A stretch of DNA of 64,000 bases from positions 1,667,501 through 1,731,500 of the forward strand of contig NZ_CP087176.1 in NCBI RefSeq assembly GCF_024748695.1, in the 5' to 3' direction. This document shows positions 19,707-28,304 of the stretch, piece after piece. Source of the DNA: Pseudomonas sp. B21-040. Lineage in GTDB: Bacteria > Pseudomonadota > Gammaproteobacteria > Pseudomonadales > Pseudomonadaceae. The translations under genes and the position numbers were made by a program. Position 1 is the first letter of the stretch. Each line of letters opens with the position of its first letter. The notes under the pieces were generated by a model, which made no database searches, was not told where the DNA came from, and was given only the letters and a program-made list of their open reading frames with translations.

Positions 19707-20708
19707 ATGTTTAACGGTAAATCGATTTTCATCTCCGGCGGCACCGGCTCGTTCGGACGCAATTTCATCCGTCGCCTGCTGGAGCAATACCAGCCCAAGC
19801 GCGTCGTCGTGTTCTCGCGCGACGAGCTCAAGCAGTACGAAATGCAGCAGACGTTCAATGCCCCGTGCATGCGCTACTTCCTGGGTGACGTGCGCGACGC
19901 CGACCGTTTGCGCCAGGCCATGCGCGGCATCGATTACGTGGTGCATGCCGCCGCCCTGAAACAAGTGCCGGCAGCCGAGTACAACCCGACCGAGTGCATC
20001 CGCACCAACGTCAACGGCGCAGAAAACATCATCGCCGCAGCGATCGATAACGGCGTGAAAAAAGTCGTGGCGTTGTCCACGGACAAGGCGGCCAGCCCGA
20101 TCAACCTGTACGGCGCGACCAAGTTGCTGTCGGACAAACTGTTCGTTGCGGCCAACAACATTGCCGGCGAACAGCAAACCCGGTTCGCCGTGGTTCGCTA
20201 CGGCAACGTTGCCGGTTCGCGGGGCTCGGTGGTGCCGTTTTTCAGCAAGCTGATCAACGAAGGCGCAACCGAACTGCCGATCACCGATGAGCGCATGACC
20301 CGCTTCTGGATCACCCTGGATCACGGCGTGCAGTTTGTACTCGACAGCTTCGCGCGCATGCACGGTGGTGAAGTGTTCGTGCCGAAGATCCCGTCGATCC
20401 GCATTGTCGATCTGGCGCTGGGCATGGCTGAACACTTGCCGCACAAGCACGTCGGGATTCGACCGGGTGAAAAACTCCACGAGCTGATGGTGCCGCTGGA
20501 CGACGCGCGGATGACCCTGGAATTCGCCGACCACTACACGATTCAGCCATCAGTGCGCTTCACCAGCGTCGATGTGGATTTTGCCGTGGACAAGCTGGGT
20601 GAGCAGGGCAAGCCCGTGAGCGAAGACTTCGAGTACCGCTCTGACACCAATCCACATTTCTTGTCCGTGGGCCAGATCGCTGACCTGCACGCAGAGCTGC
20701 CGGCATGA
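19707..20708 (+). CDS. pseB: UDP-N-acetylglucosamine 4,6-dehydratase (inverting), PseB
   Basis: PseB starts pseudaminic acid synthesis by 4,6-dehydration and C-5 inversion of UDP-GlcNAc. The 333-aa SDR enzyme has SGGTGSFGRNFIRRLL at the N-terminus, STDKAASPINLYGATKLLSDKL with the catalytic Lys and Tyr region, and VRYGNVAGSRGSVVPFF. All are hallmarks of the FlaA1/PseB family, and the length fits. The ATG at 19707 follows CAAGGA. pseC overlaps its stop by 4 bp. With pseC, pseF, pseG and pseI close by, PseB is much more likely than the non-flagellar capsule homologues. Confidence 0.95.
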   Translation: MFNGKSIFISGGTGSFGRNFIRRLLEQYQPKRVVVFSRDELKQYEMQQTFNAPCMRYFLGDVRDADRLRQAMRGIDYVVHAAALKQVPAAEYNPTECIRTNVNGAENIIAAAIDNGVKKVVALSTDKAASPINLYGATKLLSDKLFVAANNIAGEQQTRFAVVRYGNVAGSRGSVVPFFSKLINEGATELPITDERMTRFWITLDHGVQFVLDSFARMHGGEVFVPKIPSIRIVDLALGMAEHLPHKHVGIRPGEKLHELMVPLDDARMTLEFADHYTIQPSVRFTSVDVDFAVDKLGEQGKPVSEDFEYRSDTNPHFLSVGQIADLHAELPA

Positions 20709-21862
20709 TTCCCTACGGTCGGCAAAGCCTCGATCAGGCAGACATCGACGCGGTGGTTGCCGTGTTGCAGTCTGACTGGCTCACGCAAGGGCCGACCATC
20801 GAGCGTTTCGAGCAGGCCATGGCCGAACGTTGCCAGGCCGATTTTGCCGTCGCGGTGTGCAACGCCACAGCGGCGCTGCACATTGCCTGTCTGGCGGCAG
20901 GGCTTGGGCCGGGTGACCGTTTGTGGACCACGCCGAACACCTTTTTGGCCTCGGCCAACTGCGGCCGTTATTGCGGTGCGGAGGTGGATTTCGTCGACAT
21001 TGATCCGCTGACCTGGAACCTTGACACCCACGCCCTGAAAGCGAAGCTGGAAACCGCTGAAGAGAACAATACGCTGCCTAAAGTGCTGGTGGCGGTAGCG
21101 TTCTCGGGTCAAAGCTGTGACATGCGTATGATCGCCGAACTGGCTGAGCGCTACGGTTTTACGGTCATCGAAGACGCTTCCCACGCGGTCGGCGCTTCCT
21201 ACGCCGGGCGCCCGGTGGGCTGTGGTGAGTTTGCCGCCATGACGGTGTTCAGCTTCCATCCGGTCAAGATCATCACCAGTGCCGAAGGTGGCATGGTGCT
21301 GACCAATCGGCCGGAACTGGCCGAACGCTTGCAGCGTCTGCGCAGCCACGGCATGACCCGCGACCCGCAGCATATGACCGAGCCCAGCCACGGCCCCTGG
21401 TATTACCAACAAGTGGAACTGGGCTTCAATTACCGAATCACGGACCTGCAAGCAGCGCTGGGTTTGTCTCAGTTGAGCAAGCTCGACGGGTTTATCGAGC
21501 GTCGTCGTGAACTGGTGGCGCGTTATGAGCGTTTGCTGGCGCACCTGCCGCTGACCTTGCCCGGTATTCAGCCTGAGGCCGAGTCCGCATGGCATCTGTA
21601 CGTCGTTCGCTTGCAGACAGATCGGATCAGTCTCAGCCATCGCCAAGTGTTCGAAGGGTTGCGAGCGGCCGGGGTTGGTGTGAACCTGCACTACATACCC
21701 GTGCATTTGCAGCCGTACTATCGTGACCTTGGATTTGCCGAGGGTGACTTCCCGCAAGCGGAGCGTTATTACGCCGAGGCCATCAGCCTGCCGCTGTTCC
21801 CCTTGCTAAGCGATGAGCAGCAAGATTATGTGGTCGAGCAATTGCGACGATTGACTGAGTAA
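20705..21862 (+). CDS. pseC: UDP-4-amino-4,6-dideoxy-N-acetyl-beta-L-altrosamine transaminase, PseC
   Basis: PseC is the PLP enzyme that aminates the PseB product at C-4. The 385-aa DegT/DnrJ/EryC1-fold protein starts MIPYGRQSLDQADIDAVV, typical of PseC. It has VIEDASHAVGA (cofactor-binding Asp) and the Schiff-base lysine in FSFHPVKIITSAEGGMV. The C-terminal LHYIPVHLQPYY is also typical. ATGA overlap with pseB supports the start at 20705. Confidence 0.95.
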   Translation: MIPYGRQSLDQADIDAVVAVLQSDWLTQGPTIERFEQAMAERCQADFAVAVCNATAALHIACLAAGLGPGDRLWTTPNTFLASANCGRYCGAEVDFVDIDPLTWNLDTHALKAKLETAEENNTLPKVLVAVAFSGQSCDMRMIAELAERYGFTVIEDASHAVGASYAGRPVGCGEFAAMTVFSFHPVKIITSAEGGMVLTNRPELAERLQRLRSHGMTRDPQHMTEPSHGPWYYQQVELGFNYRITDLQAALGLSQLSKLDGFIERRRELVARYERLLAHLPLTLPGIQPEAESAWHLYVVRLQTDRISLSHRQVFEGLRAAGVGVNLHYIPVHLQPYYRDLGFAEGDFPQAERYYAEAISLPLFPLLSDEQQDYVVEQLRRLTE

Positions 21863-21893
21863 ACACTGCGAAAGCGGCTGATGAGAATGTGTG

Positions 21894-22514
21894 ATGCGTG
21901 GACTGACCGAGCAGGAAAAATTCTGGCAGGGCGATTTTGGTAACCAGTACGTTGACCGCAACGTCGGGCAGCCGCTGGTGGCGGCTAACCTGGCGCTGTT
22001 TGCCAAGGCACTGACCCGGGCCGGGCGGATCGACAGCCTGGTGGAGTTGGGCACCAATGCCGGCAACAATTTGCAGGCGCTGCGTCAACTGTTGCCCCGG
22101 TGCGAGCTGTTTGGTGTGGAGATCAATGCCAGCGCCTGCACCCAGGCCCAGGCGTTGGACATTGCGCAGATCTGGCATGGATCGCTGTTCGACTTCCCCC
22201 GGACACGCCGCTATGACCTGACCTTGAGCAAGGGCGTGCTGATTCACTTGGCGCCCGAGCTGCTGTCCGCCGCCTATGCACAGTTGTATGAACTGAGCGA
22301 GCGTTACATCCTGATCGCGGAGTACTACAACCCGGCACCGGTGGAGGTGTCTTATCGCGGCAACAGCGGCAAGCTGTTCAAGCGCGATTTCGCCGGTGAA
22401 ATGCTTGATCGCTACAGCGACCTGCAATTGCTCGACTACGGTTTTGGCTATCATCGCGACCCGCAATTCCCGGTGGATGACATCACTTGGTTTCTTCTGG
22501 AAAAACGTCCTTGA
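21894..22514 (+). CDS. Pseudaminic acid biosynthesis-associated methylase
   Basis: This 206-aa SAM-dependent methyltransferase fits the family named for its repeated occurrence in pseudaminic acid clusters (TIGR03587). Supporting segments are GLTEQEKFWQGDFGNQYVDRN at the start, SAM motif LVELGTNAGNNLQAL, and SKGVLIHLAPELL. Its substrate is not known from the sequence; it may methylate the Pse precursor, an acyl substituent or the finished sugar. The ATG at 21894 is chosen over a GTG one codon earlier. It lies between pseC and pseF and overlaps pseF by 4 bp. Confidence 0.85.
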   Translation: MRGLTEQEKFWQGDFGNQYVDRNVGQPLVAANLALFAKALTRAGRIDSLVELGTNAGNNLQALRQLLPRCELFGVEINASACTQAQALDIAQIWHGSLFDFPRTRRYDLTLSKGVLIHLAPELLSAAYAQLYELSERYILIAEYYNPAPVEVSYRGNSGKLFKRDFAGEMLDRYSDLQLLDYGFGYHRDPQFPVDDITWFLLEKRP

Positions 22515-23212
22515 ACAGCGTCGCGATCATCCCGGCCCGAGGCGGCAGCAAGCGTATCCCGCGCAAGAACCTCAAGCCGTTCGATGGCGTTCCGATGATT
22601 GCCCGCTCGATTCAAACCGCGCTCGATTCCGGTTTGTTCACTCAAGTCGTGGTCAGCACTGACGACGAGGAGATTGCCGAGCTGGCCCTGGCGTGCGGCG
22701 CTCAGGTGCCATTCATGCGGCCCGCAGAACTGGCTGATGACTACACCGGCACGGCGGCGGTGATTGCTCATGCCTTGCAAGCGTTACAGGGCCTGGATTT
22801 TGATTTTGCCTGTTGCATCTACGCCACTGCGCCACTGCTGCAAGCCCGGTTTTTGCAACAAGGGCTGGCGCTTCTGCAGCAGCACCCGGCCAAGTCTTTC
22901 GCGTTTTCGGTGTGCGATTTCGGTTTCCCGGTACAGCGTGCTTTAACCGTCGACGACCAAGGGGCCTTGACCGCGTTGTACCCAGAGTTTCGCAACGCCC
23001 GTTCCCAGGACTTGCCGCCGGCCTATCAGGACGCCGGCCAGTTCTACTGGGGCCGCCGCGAGGCATGGTTGCGGGGCGACACCTTGTACTCGCCACAAAG
23101 CCTGCCGGTGATTCTGCCACGCTATCTGGTGCAGGACATCGACACCCCTGAAGACTGGAAACGCGCCGAATATTTGTACGCCGCGTTGAAAGCCGGCGGT
23201 GAATTGCAATGA
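22511..23212 (+). CDS. pseF: Pseudaminic acid cytidylyltransferase, PseF
   Basis: PseF activates pseudaminic acid with CTP to give CMP-Pse, the donor for transfer to flagellin. The 233-aa product has the CMP-sialate synthetase signature AIIPARGGSKRIPRKNLK right after the start, and DDEEIAELA. The start is taken as TTG at 22511 because it gives the conserved N-terminus and a 4-bp TTGA overlap with the methylase stop. An earlier TTG at 22487 would add eight residues. pseG overlaps the 3' end by 4 bp. Confidence 0.92.
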   Translation: MNSVAIIPARGGSKRIPRKNLKPFDGVPMIARSIQTALDSGLFTQVVVSTDDEEIAELALACGAQVPFMRPAELADDYTGTAAVIAHALQALQGLDFDFACCIYATAPLLQARFLQQGLALLQQHPAKSFAFSVCDFGFPVQRALTVDDQGALTALYPEFRNARSQDLPPAYQDAGQFYWGRREAWLRGDTLYSPQSLPVILPRYLVQDIDTPEDWKRAEYLYAALKAGGELQ

Positions 23213-24714
23213 GAGTGCTGATTCGTTCCGACGCCTCGCCGACTATTGGCAGCGGGCATATCGCCCGTTTGTTGCCACTGGCCAGAACCTTGCGCAAGCA
23301 AGGGGTGTACGTGGCGTTTGCGTGCCGGCGGCTGCCGGGACATCGGTTGGACATGCTGGCTGGCGAAGGCTTCGAAACCTTTGCGCTGCCCGATCGTTAT
23401 CCCGATGAAGACCCGCAGCAAGCCATCGAGTCCATGCTGCCGTGGCAGGCCGACATCGACGCGTTGGCGCAGGCACTGGAAAACCAGGCGGTATTCGACT
23501 GGATCGTCGTCGATCACTATGGCCTCGACCATCACTGGCAGCGCGCAGCACGGCGCTGGGCGCCCCGGATTGCGGCCGTGGATGACCTCGCGACGCGCAC
23601 CTACGATGTCGATCTGCTGCTCAATCAAAACCTGTCCGGTACACCTGAGGCTTACGCCTCGCTGCTATCGCCCGGTTGCCAGGCCTTGCTCGGCCCACGG
23701 TTTGCGATGCTGCGCGAAGAATTCAGCTGCCCGGCCATCGAGATCAAACCGCAGGCCAAACGCGTGCTGGTGAACTTCGGTGGTTTCGATGCCGCCATGC
23801 AGACTCACCATGCGATGTTGGCGCTGACGGATTTCCATGACTTGGAAGTCGATTTTGTTGCCGGTGCCGATAACCCGGCCTGGGAGCCAATGCAGGCGCT
23901 GGCGGCCAAGCGTCCGAACTGGCGATTGCACAGTTTCGTCCGCGACTTCTATCGGTTGATGACCGAAGCGGACCTGTTTATCGGAGCCGGTGGCGGCACC
24001 AGTTGGGAGCGGGCGGCCCTGGGGCTCCCGACGATTTGCATTGCCGTGTCGAATAATCAGCAGGCCAACGGCGAGGTGATGGCGACGGCGGGCGCCCATG
24101 TCTATCTGGGGCCTCGCGAGCAGGTCAGCGTTGAACAGTTGCGTCAGGCCATTGGCTTTGTCGCTGGCAATCAGGGGCTGCGCCAGAGTCTCGCGCAACA
24201 TTCCCGGCAACTGGTCGATGGCCGGGGCGCGCAACGCGTGGCTGCCGCATTGGCCGGTGCTGTTTTGCAGATGCGCCCGGCGACACCGGCCGATGCCCGG
24301 TTGCTGTTCGAGGGGCGCAATGCCGAGGCCGTGCGACGCTGGTCGCTGGAGACCGGGGTCATCGACTGGCAATCGCATCAAAACTGGCTGACCGCCAGCT
24401 TGAGCAACGCCCAGCGCTTGTTGTTGATCGCCGAGGCGGATGACGGCCCGGTGGGTGTGCTGCGATATGACCGGCGCGGCGTTGAAGCCGAAGTTTCGAT
24501 TTATCTGTTTGAAGGCCGTTTCGGGCTGGGCTGGGGCAGGGCGCTGCTGGCGCGGGGCGAAACGTTTGTGAAGGCCCACTGGCCGCAATTGCAGGTGATT
24601 ACCGCCCAGGTAGTGCCGACCAATCAGCCGTCGCTGAAAGTCTTTCGCGAAGCCGGTTTTACCCAGAGTGCCTGCGCGTTTACGCGCGTATTGAAGGATC
24701 ACTGCAATGACTAG
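23209..24714 (+). CDS. pseG: PseG hydrolase fused to a C-terminal GNAT acetyltransferase (PseG-PseH-like)
   Basis: Residues 1 to about 350 are the PseG UDP-sugar hydrolase, which removes UDP from UDP-2,4-diacetamido-trideoxy-altropyranose. It begins MRVLIRSDASPTIGSGHIAR with the likely catalytic His17, and has GAGGGTSWERAALGLPTI. From residue 355 (MRPATPADARLLFEGRN) to 495 runs a GNAT acyltransferase domain (GLGWGRALLARGE, VVPTNQPSLKVFREAGF). This is the position and fold of PseH, which acylates the C-4 amine one step before PseG. No separate pseH is seen, so the fusion probably supplies both activities. ATGA overlaps pseF. Confidence 0.92.
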   Translation: MRVLIRSDASPTIGSGHIARLLPLARTLRKQGVYVAFACRRLPGHRLDMLAGEGFETFALPDRYPDEDPQQAIESMLPWQADIDALAQALENQAVFDWIVVDHYGLDHHWQRAARRWAPRIAAVDDLATRTYDVDLLLNQNLSGTPEAYASLLSPGCQALLGPRFAMLREEFSCPAIEIKPQAKRVLVNFGGFDAAMQTHHAMLALTDFHDLEVDFVAGADNPAWEPMQALAAKRPNWRLHSFVRDFYRLMTEADLFIGAGGGTSWERAALGLPTICIAVSNNQQANGEVMATAGAHVYLGPREQVSVEQLRQAIGFVAGNQGLRQSLAQHSRQLVDGRGAQRVAAALAGAVLQMRPATPADARLLFEGRNAEAVRRWSLETGVIDWQSHQNWLTASLSNAQRLLLIAEADDGPVGVLRYDRRGVEAEVSIYLFEGRFGLGWGRALLARGETFVKAHWPQLQVITAQVVPTNQPSLKVFREAGFTQSACAFTRVLKDHCND

Positions 24715-25759
24715 TTTCAAGATCGGCAACCGCTTGATCGGTGCGGATGCGCCACCCTTCATCATCGCTGAGATGAGTGGTAACCATAACCAGTCGCTGG
24801 ACATGGCCTTACGCATCGTCGAAGCGGCGGCCAAGGCCGGCGCCCATGCCTTGAAACTGCAAACCTACACCGCTGAAACCATGACCCTGGATTTATCGGA
24901 AGGCGAGTTCTTCATCAAGGATCCAAACAGCCTGTGGGCTGGTTCTTCGTTGTATGCGTTGTACGAGAAGGCGCATACGCCGTGGGAATGGCATGCGCCG
25001 ATTTTCGCCCGGGCCAAAGAGCTGGGGATGCTGGCCTTCTCCACGCCGTTTGATGACACCGCCGTCGACTTCCTTGAAAGCCTCGATGTGCCAGCGTACA
25101 AAATCGCCAGTTTTGAAAACACTGACCTGCCGCTGATTCGCCGGGTGGCCGCCACTGGCAAGCCATTGATCATCTCCACCGGCATGGCCAGCATCGCCGA
25201 GCTCGATGAAACCGTGCGTGCCGCCCGCGAGGCCGGTTGCAAGGACCTGATTCTGCTCAAGTGCACCAGCACGTATCCGGCGACACCGGCCAACAGCAAC
25301 GTGCGCACGATTCCTCATCTGCGCGAATTGTTCGGTTGCCAGATCGGTTTGTCCGATCACTCCATGGGTGTCGGGGTGTCCGTGGCGGCGGTGGCGCTGG
25401 GGGCGACAGTGGTGGAGAAACATTTCACCCTCGACCGCGCGGCCGGTGGCGTAGACGCGAGTTTCTCGCTGGAACCGGCCGAACTCGAAAGCCTGGTGAT
25501 CGAAACGGAACGCGCCTGGCAGGCGATGGGGCAGGTGCATTACGGCGTGACTGACGCCGAGCGCAAATCGCTGGTGTACCGCCGATCGCTGTATGTCACC
25601 CAGGACATGGCCGCCGGCGAGCCATTCACCACAGCCAACCTGCGAGCCATCCGTCCTGGCCTGGGGCTGGCCCCCAAACACGCTGAAACCCTTCTGGGCC
25701 GCCGCGCCCGCCACGCCATCACGCGTGGAACCCCGCTGGATTGGTCGCTGGTCGAATAA
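24707..25759 (+). CDS. pseI: Pseudaminic acid synthase, PseI
   Basis: PseI condenses the PseG product with phosphoenolpyruvate to form pseudaminic acid. The 350-aa product has the NeuB/PseI barrel (PPFIIAEMSGNHNQSLDMAL, LKLQTYTAETMT, STGMASIAELDE, GLSDHSMGVGVSVAAVALGA) and the C-terminal antifreeze-like SAF domain at about 285-350 (RSLYVTQDMAAGEPFTTANLRAIRPG). The EMSGNH form is typical of PseI; NeuB and LegI usually have EIGxNH. The ATG at 24707 overlaps pseG by 8 bp. It is the last gene of the run that begins at rfbF. Confidence 0.95.
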   Translation: MTSFKIGNRLIGADAPPFIIAEMSGNHNQSLDMALRIVEAAAKAGAHALKLQTYTAETMTLDLSEGEFFIKDPNSLWAGSSLYALYEKAHTPWEWHAPIFARAKELGMLAFSTPFDDTAVDFLESLDVPAYKIASFENTDLPLIRRVAATGKPLIISTGMASIAELDETVRAAREAGCKDLILLKCTSTYPATPANSNVRTIPHLRELFGCQIGLSDHSMGVGVSVAAVALGATVVEKHFTLDRAAGGVDASFSLEPAELESLVIETERAWQAMGQVHYGVTDAERKSLVYRRSLYVTQDMAAGEPFTTANLRAIRPGLGLAPKHAETLLGRRARHAITRGTPLDWSLVE

Positions 25760-25842
25760 CAGCTTATCGGGTTGATTCGGCAAATTAGCGTGACCTGCGA
25801 GTCATAACGCGCATCTTCACTGTATTGTATTAATCGGGAAGG

Positions 25843-25858
25843 TGGCGCCTGGCCTGCT
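25843..25858 (+). promoter_or_regulatory. Candidate sigma-54 promoter before the ketoacyl-ACP synthase gene
   Basis: TGGCGCCTGGCCTGCT has the invariant GG and GC with correct spacing and a -12 half CCTGCT (consensus TTGCT). It lies in the 229-bp gap after pseI and 130 bp upstream of the next start codon. The leader contains a hairpin (CGTCGCC TTTTCG GGGCGACG, about 25890-25911). No other convincing promoter was seen in the gap. Confidence 0.4.
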
Positions 25859-25988
25859 TTTTGGCCCAGTGACAGCCTTTTATTCTTCCCGCCGTCGCCT
25901 TTTCGGGGCGACGTATTTCTCTGCTTGTCGGCGCCCCTCGAATCATTACGAGCGGTGGTATTGGGCTGTTTATTATTGGGAAGCCGTA

Positions 25989-26915
25989 ATGATTGGCATA
26001 AAGAGCATTGCGAGCTACGTTCCTGTAGCCGGCATAGACAATTACGCACAAGGTGCAAAATTCGAGAAGGATGAAGAGTTCATCCTCGGCAAAATCGGTT
26101 CGGCTTTCTTGCCGCGCAAAGGCGACGGGCAAGAGACTTCGGACCTGTGCGTCGAAGCTGCCAACGCGCTGTTCGCCAATAACCCTGATTTGAAACGTGA
26201 AGCGATCGACGCGCTGATCGTGGTCACCCAGAACGGTGACGAAGAAGGCCTGCCACACACGGCGGCCATCGTTCAGGACAAATTGGGCCTGCCAACGACT
26301 GTGGCAGCGTTCGATATTTCCCTGGGCTGCTCCGGCTACGTCTATGGCATCTACGCGATCAAGGGCTTCATGGAAGCTGCGGGCCTGAAGAATGGCTTGC
26401 TGATCACCGCCGATCCGTACTCCAAGATCGTCGACCCGGAAGACCGTAACACCACCATGCTGTTCGGCGATGCCGCCACCGCGACCTGGATGGGCGAAAA
26501 CGCCCCCTGGCAGTTGGGCAAGGCCAAGTTCGGCACCGACGGTTCTGGTGCTCCGCACCTGAAAGTGACCGATGGCGTGTTCTTCATGAACGGTCGTCAG
26601 GTGTTCAACTTTGCGTTGCTCAAAGTTCCGGCGCATTTGCATGAGCTGCTGACCGATTCGCAACTGACCGCCGACGACATCGATGCCTTCTGCATTCACC
26701 AGGGCAGTGCGGCGATTGTCGACGCCGTGGCACGCCGCTTCGAAGGCGAGCCGGAGAAGTTCATCAAGGACATGGTCGAGACCGGCAATACCGTGTCGTC
26801 GAGCATTCCGTTGCTGCTGGAAAAACATGTACTGGATTCCAGTTGGAAGCGTGTCGCGCTGAGTGGTTTCGGTGTTGGATTGTCATGGGGTTCGGCGATT
26901 CTTTATCGCCCGTGA
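25989..26915 (+). CDS. 3-oxoacyl-ACP synthase III family protein (FabH-like), flagellar locus type
   Basis: The 308-aa thiolase-fold protein keeps the full FabH triad: Cys114 (SLGCSG), His237 (CIHQGS) and Asn267 (ETGNTVSSSIP). It is therefore probably an active condensing or acyl-transfer enzyme. A FabH-like gene beside fliC is known in P. putida and in the P. syringae glycosylation island, from memory. There it may supply an acyl group for the glycan, for example a 3-hydroxyacyl amide; that role is inference here. The ATG at 25989 gives the standard N-terminus MIGIKSIASYVPVAG. It has its own candidate promoter and a strong terminator. Confidence 0.88.
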   Translation: MIGIKSIASYVPVAGIDNYAQGAKFEKDEEFILGKIGSAFLPRKGDGQETSDLCVEAANALFANNPDLKREAIDALIVVTQNGDEEGLPHTAAIVQDKLGLPTTVAAFDISLGCSGYVYGIYAIKGFMEAAGLKNGLLITADPYSKIVDPEDRNTTMLFGDAATATWMGENAPWQLGKAKFGTDGSGAPHLKVTDGVFFMNGRQVFNFALLKVPAHLHELLTDSQLTADDIDAFCIHQGSAAIVDAVARRFEGEPEKFIKDMVETGNTVSSSIPLLLEKHVLDSSWKRVALSGFGVGLSWGSAILYRP

Positions 26916-26947
26916 CGGCGGCGCTTCAGTCATAGAAAGCCAGACAC

Positions 26948-26988
26948 AAAAATAGCGCTCAAGGTGTAATCTTGAGCGCTATTTTTTT
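26948..26988 (+). terminator. Rho-independent terminator after the ketoacyl-ACP synthase gene
   Basis: A 13-bp perfect stem (AATAGCGCTCAAG / CTTGAGCGCTATT) with a 7-base loop is followed by a T run and preceded by As. It ends the ketoacyl synthase transcript, 24 bp before the start of the Maf-like gene. Confidence 0.9.
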
Positions 26989-27011
26989 GCCCGAACGAAA
27001 AGCGAGGCTGC

Positions 27012-28304
27012 ATGAGCGAGTTCTTTGAGCGCAACGTCGACGTCATCCAGCAGCGTTGGCCGGCACTGGCTGTGCGTTTGCTGGTTGAAGACACGAGCCT
27101 GTTGCAGGCTGATCTGGTGGAAGGCCTGGGTTCGACGTTGAGCATCAACGGCATTCAATTGACCAGCCGCCACGATCGCACTCGCGAGGCCAGGGTCCAG
27201 GCCGATAGCTTGCCCGTCGACAGTGCGGTGCTGCATGTCTACGGCACCGGGCTTGGCGATCTGCAGGTCGAGTTGCTTGAGCGCGCCAGTCTGCAGCGAT
27301 TGTACGTGCACATTCTCAATGGTGCGGTGTTTGCGCTGGTGTTGCAGTTGCTCGAACAACATCAATGGCTCAGCGACCCTCGCGTCGAGCTGTTGTATGC
27401 CGGCGACCTGGCGGAAATCCAACTGCCGTTTTTTGCCTTGCCGTCCGAGCTGGTGCTGGCGGATGACTTCAATGCCAAGATCCGCGACCGGTTGATCAGC
27501 GAAACTCATCTGACGTTCAATAATCGTGAGTTCAATCCGCAGTCGCCTGAGATCATCGAACGCTTGCAGGCCTGTTTGCCGCTCGCGACCGCCGATGCCG
27601 ACGTGGCTGAACTGTTTGGCTCGCAAGCGGGGCGGGAGGTCTTTGTGATTGCCACCGGCCCAAGCCTGGAGCAGCACTTCGATACGTTGCGCGCGATTCG
27701 CGGGCAGGAAGGACGGCCGTTGTTCATTTGCGTCGATACAGCTTACCGACCCTTGCTTAAACACGGGATTCACCCGGATATAGTGGTCAGCATCGATCAA
27801 CGCATCTCGGCTCGCCATCTGCCCTCTGAAGATTCGGCCGGCATTCGCCTGGTGTACATGCCCATGCTGGCCCCGTTGGTACTTCAAGCCTGGCAGGGGG
27901 CGCGGTATGCCGCTTACTCCACCAGCCCCATCTACCAATCGTTGCGCGAACAATTGACCAAGGGCGAGTTGTATGTCGGTGGCAGCGTGATTCATCCGGC
28001 GGCAGACCTGGCGGTGAAAATGGGAGCGGCGCAGATCACGCTGTTTGGCGCCGATTTCGCCTTCCCCGGCGACAAGACCCACGCCGGCTGGAACGATGGC
28101 GATCTGGGGCCGCAACTGGGCGCGGCCAAGCACTGGGTGCTGGATGGTCACGGTCAGCGGATCAAGACGCAGCTCAACTTCCGCAGCTACTTGTGTGAGC
28201 TGGAGCGGTTTATTGCCGGCCATCCGCAGGTGCGCTTCTATAACAGCAGCCGGGCAGGGGCGATTATCGTCGGGACCACGTTTCATCCGGAGTTTGCGTC
28301 ATGA
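27012..28304 (+). CDS. Maf/DUF115-type motility accessory protein, putative pseudaminyl transferase
   Basis: The 430-aa protein has the MAF_flag10/DUF115 (MptE-like) core at about residues 205-380: FVIATGPSLEQHFDTL, FICVDTAYRPLLKHGIHPDIVVSIDQR and TLFGADFAFPGDKTHAGWN. Maf proteins transfer pseudaminic or legionaminic acid to flagellin Ser/Thr before export. The complete Pse pathway just upstream fits this. It is shorter than the typical Maf protein (about 600 aa or more). The ATG at 27012 follows GCGAGG. The next small gene overlaps its stop by 4 bp. Confidence 0.82.
   Translation: MSEFFERNVDVIQQRWPALAVRLLVEDTSLLQADLVEGLGSTLSINGIQLTSRHDRTREARVQADSLPVDSAVLHVYGTGLGDLQVELLERASLQRLYVHILNGAVFALVLQLLEQHQWLSDPRVELLYAGDLAEIQLPFFALPSELVLADDFNAKIRDRLISETHLTFNNREFNPQSPEIIERLQACLPLATADADVAELFGSQAGREVFVIATGPSLEQHFDTLRAIRGQEGRPLFICVDTAYRPLLKHGIHPDIVVSIDQRISARHLPSEDSAGIRLVYMPMLAPLVLQAWQGARYAAYSTSPIYQSLREQLTKGELYVGGSVIHPAADLAVKMGAAQITLFGADFAFPGDKTHAGWNDGDLGPQLGAAKHWVLDGHGQRIKTQLNFRSYLCELERFIAGHPQVRFYNSSRAGAIIVGTTFHPEFAS

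Noticed and set aside
17514..20534. Very long minus-strand open frame (about 1000 codons) opposite the glycosyltransferase and pseB
   Set aside because: It is antisense to well-supported genes, its composition is that of high-GC shadow frames, and no domain is recognisable.
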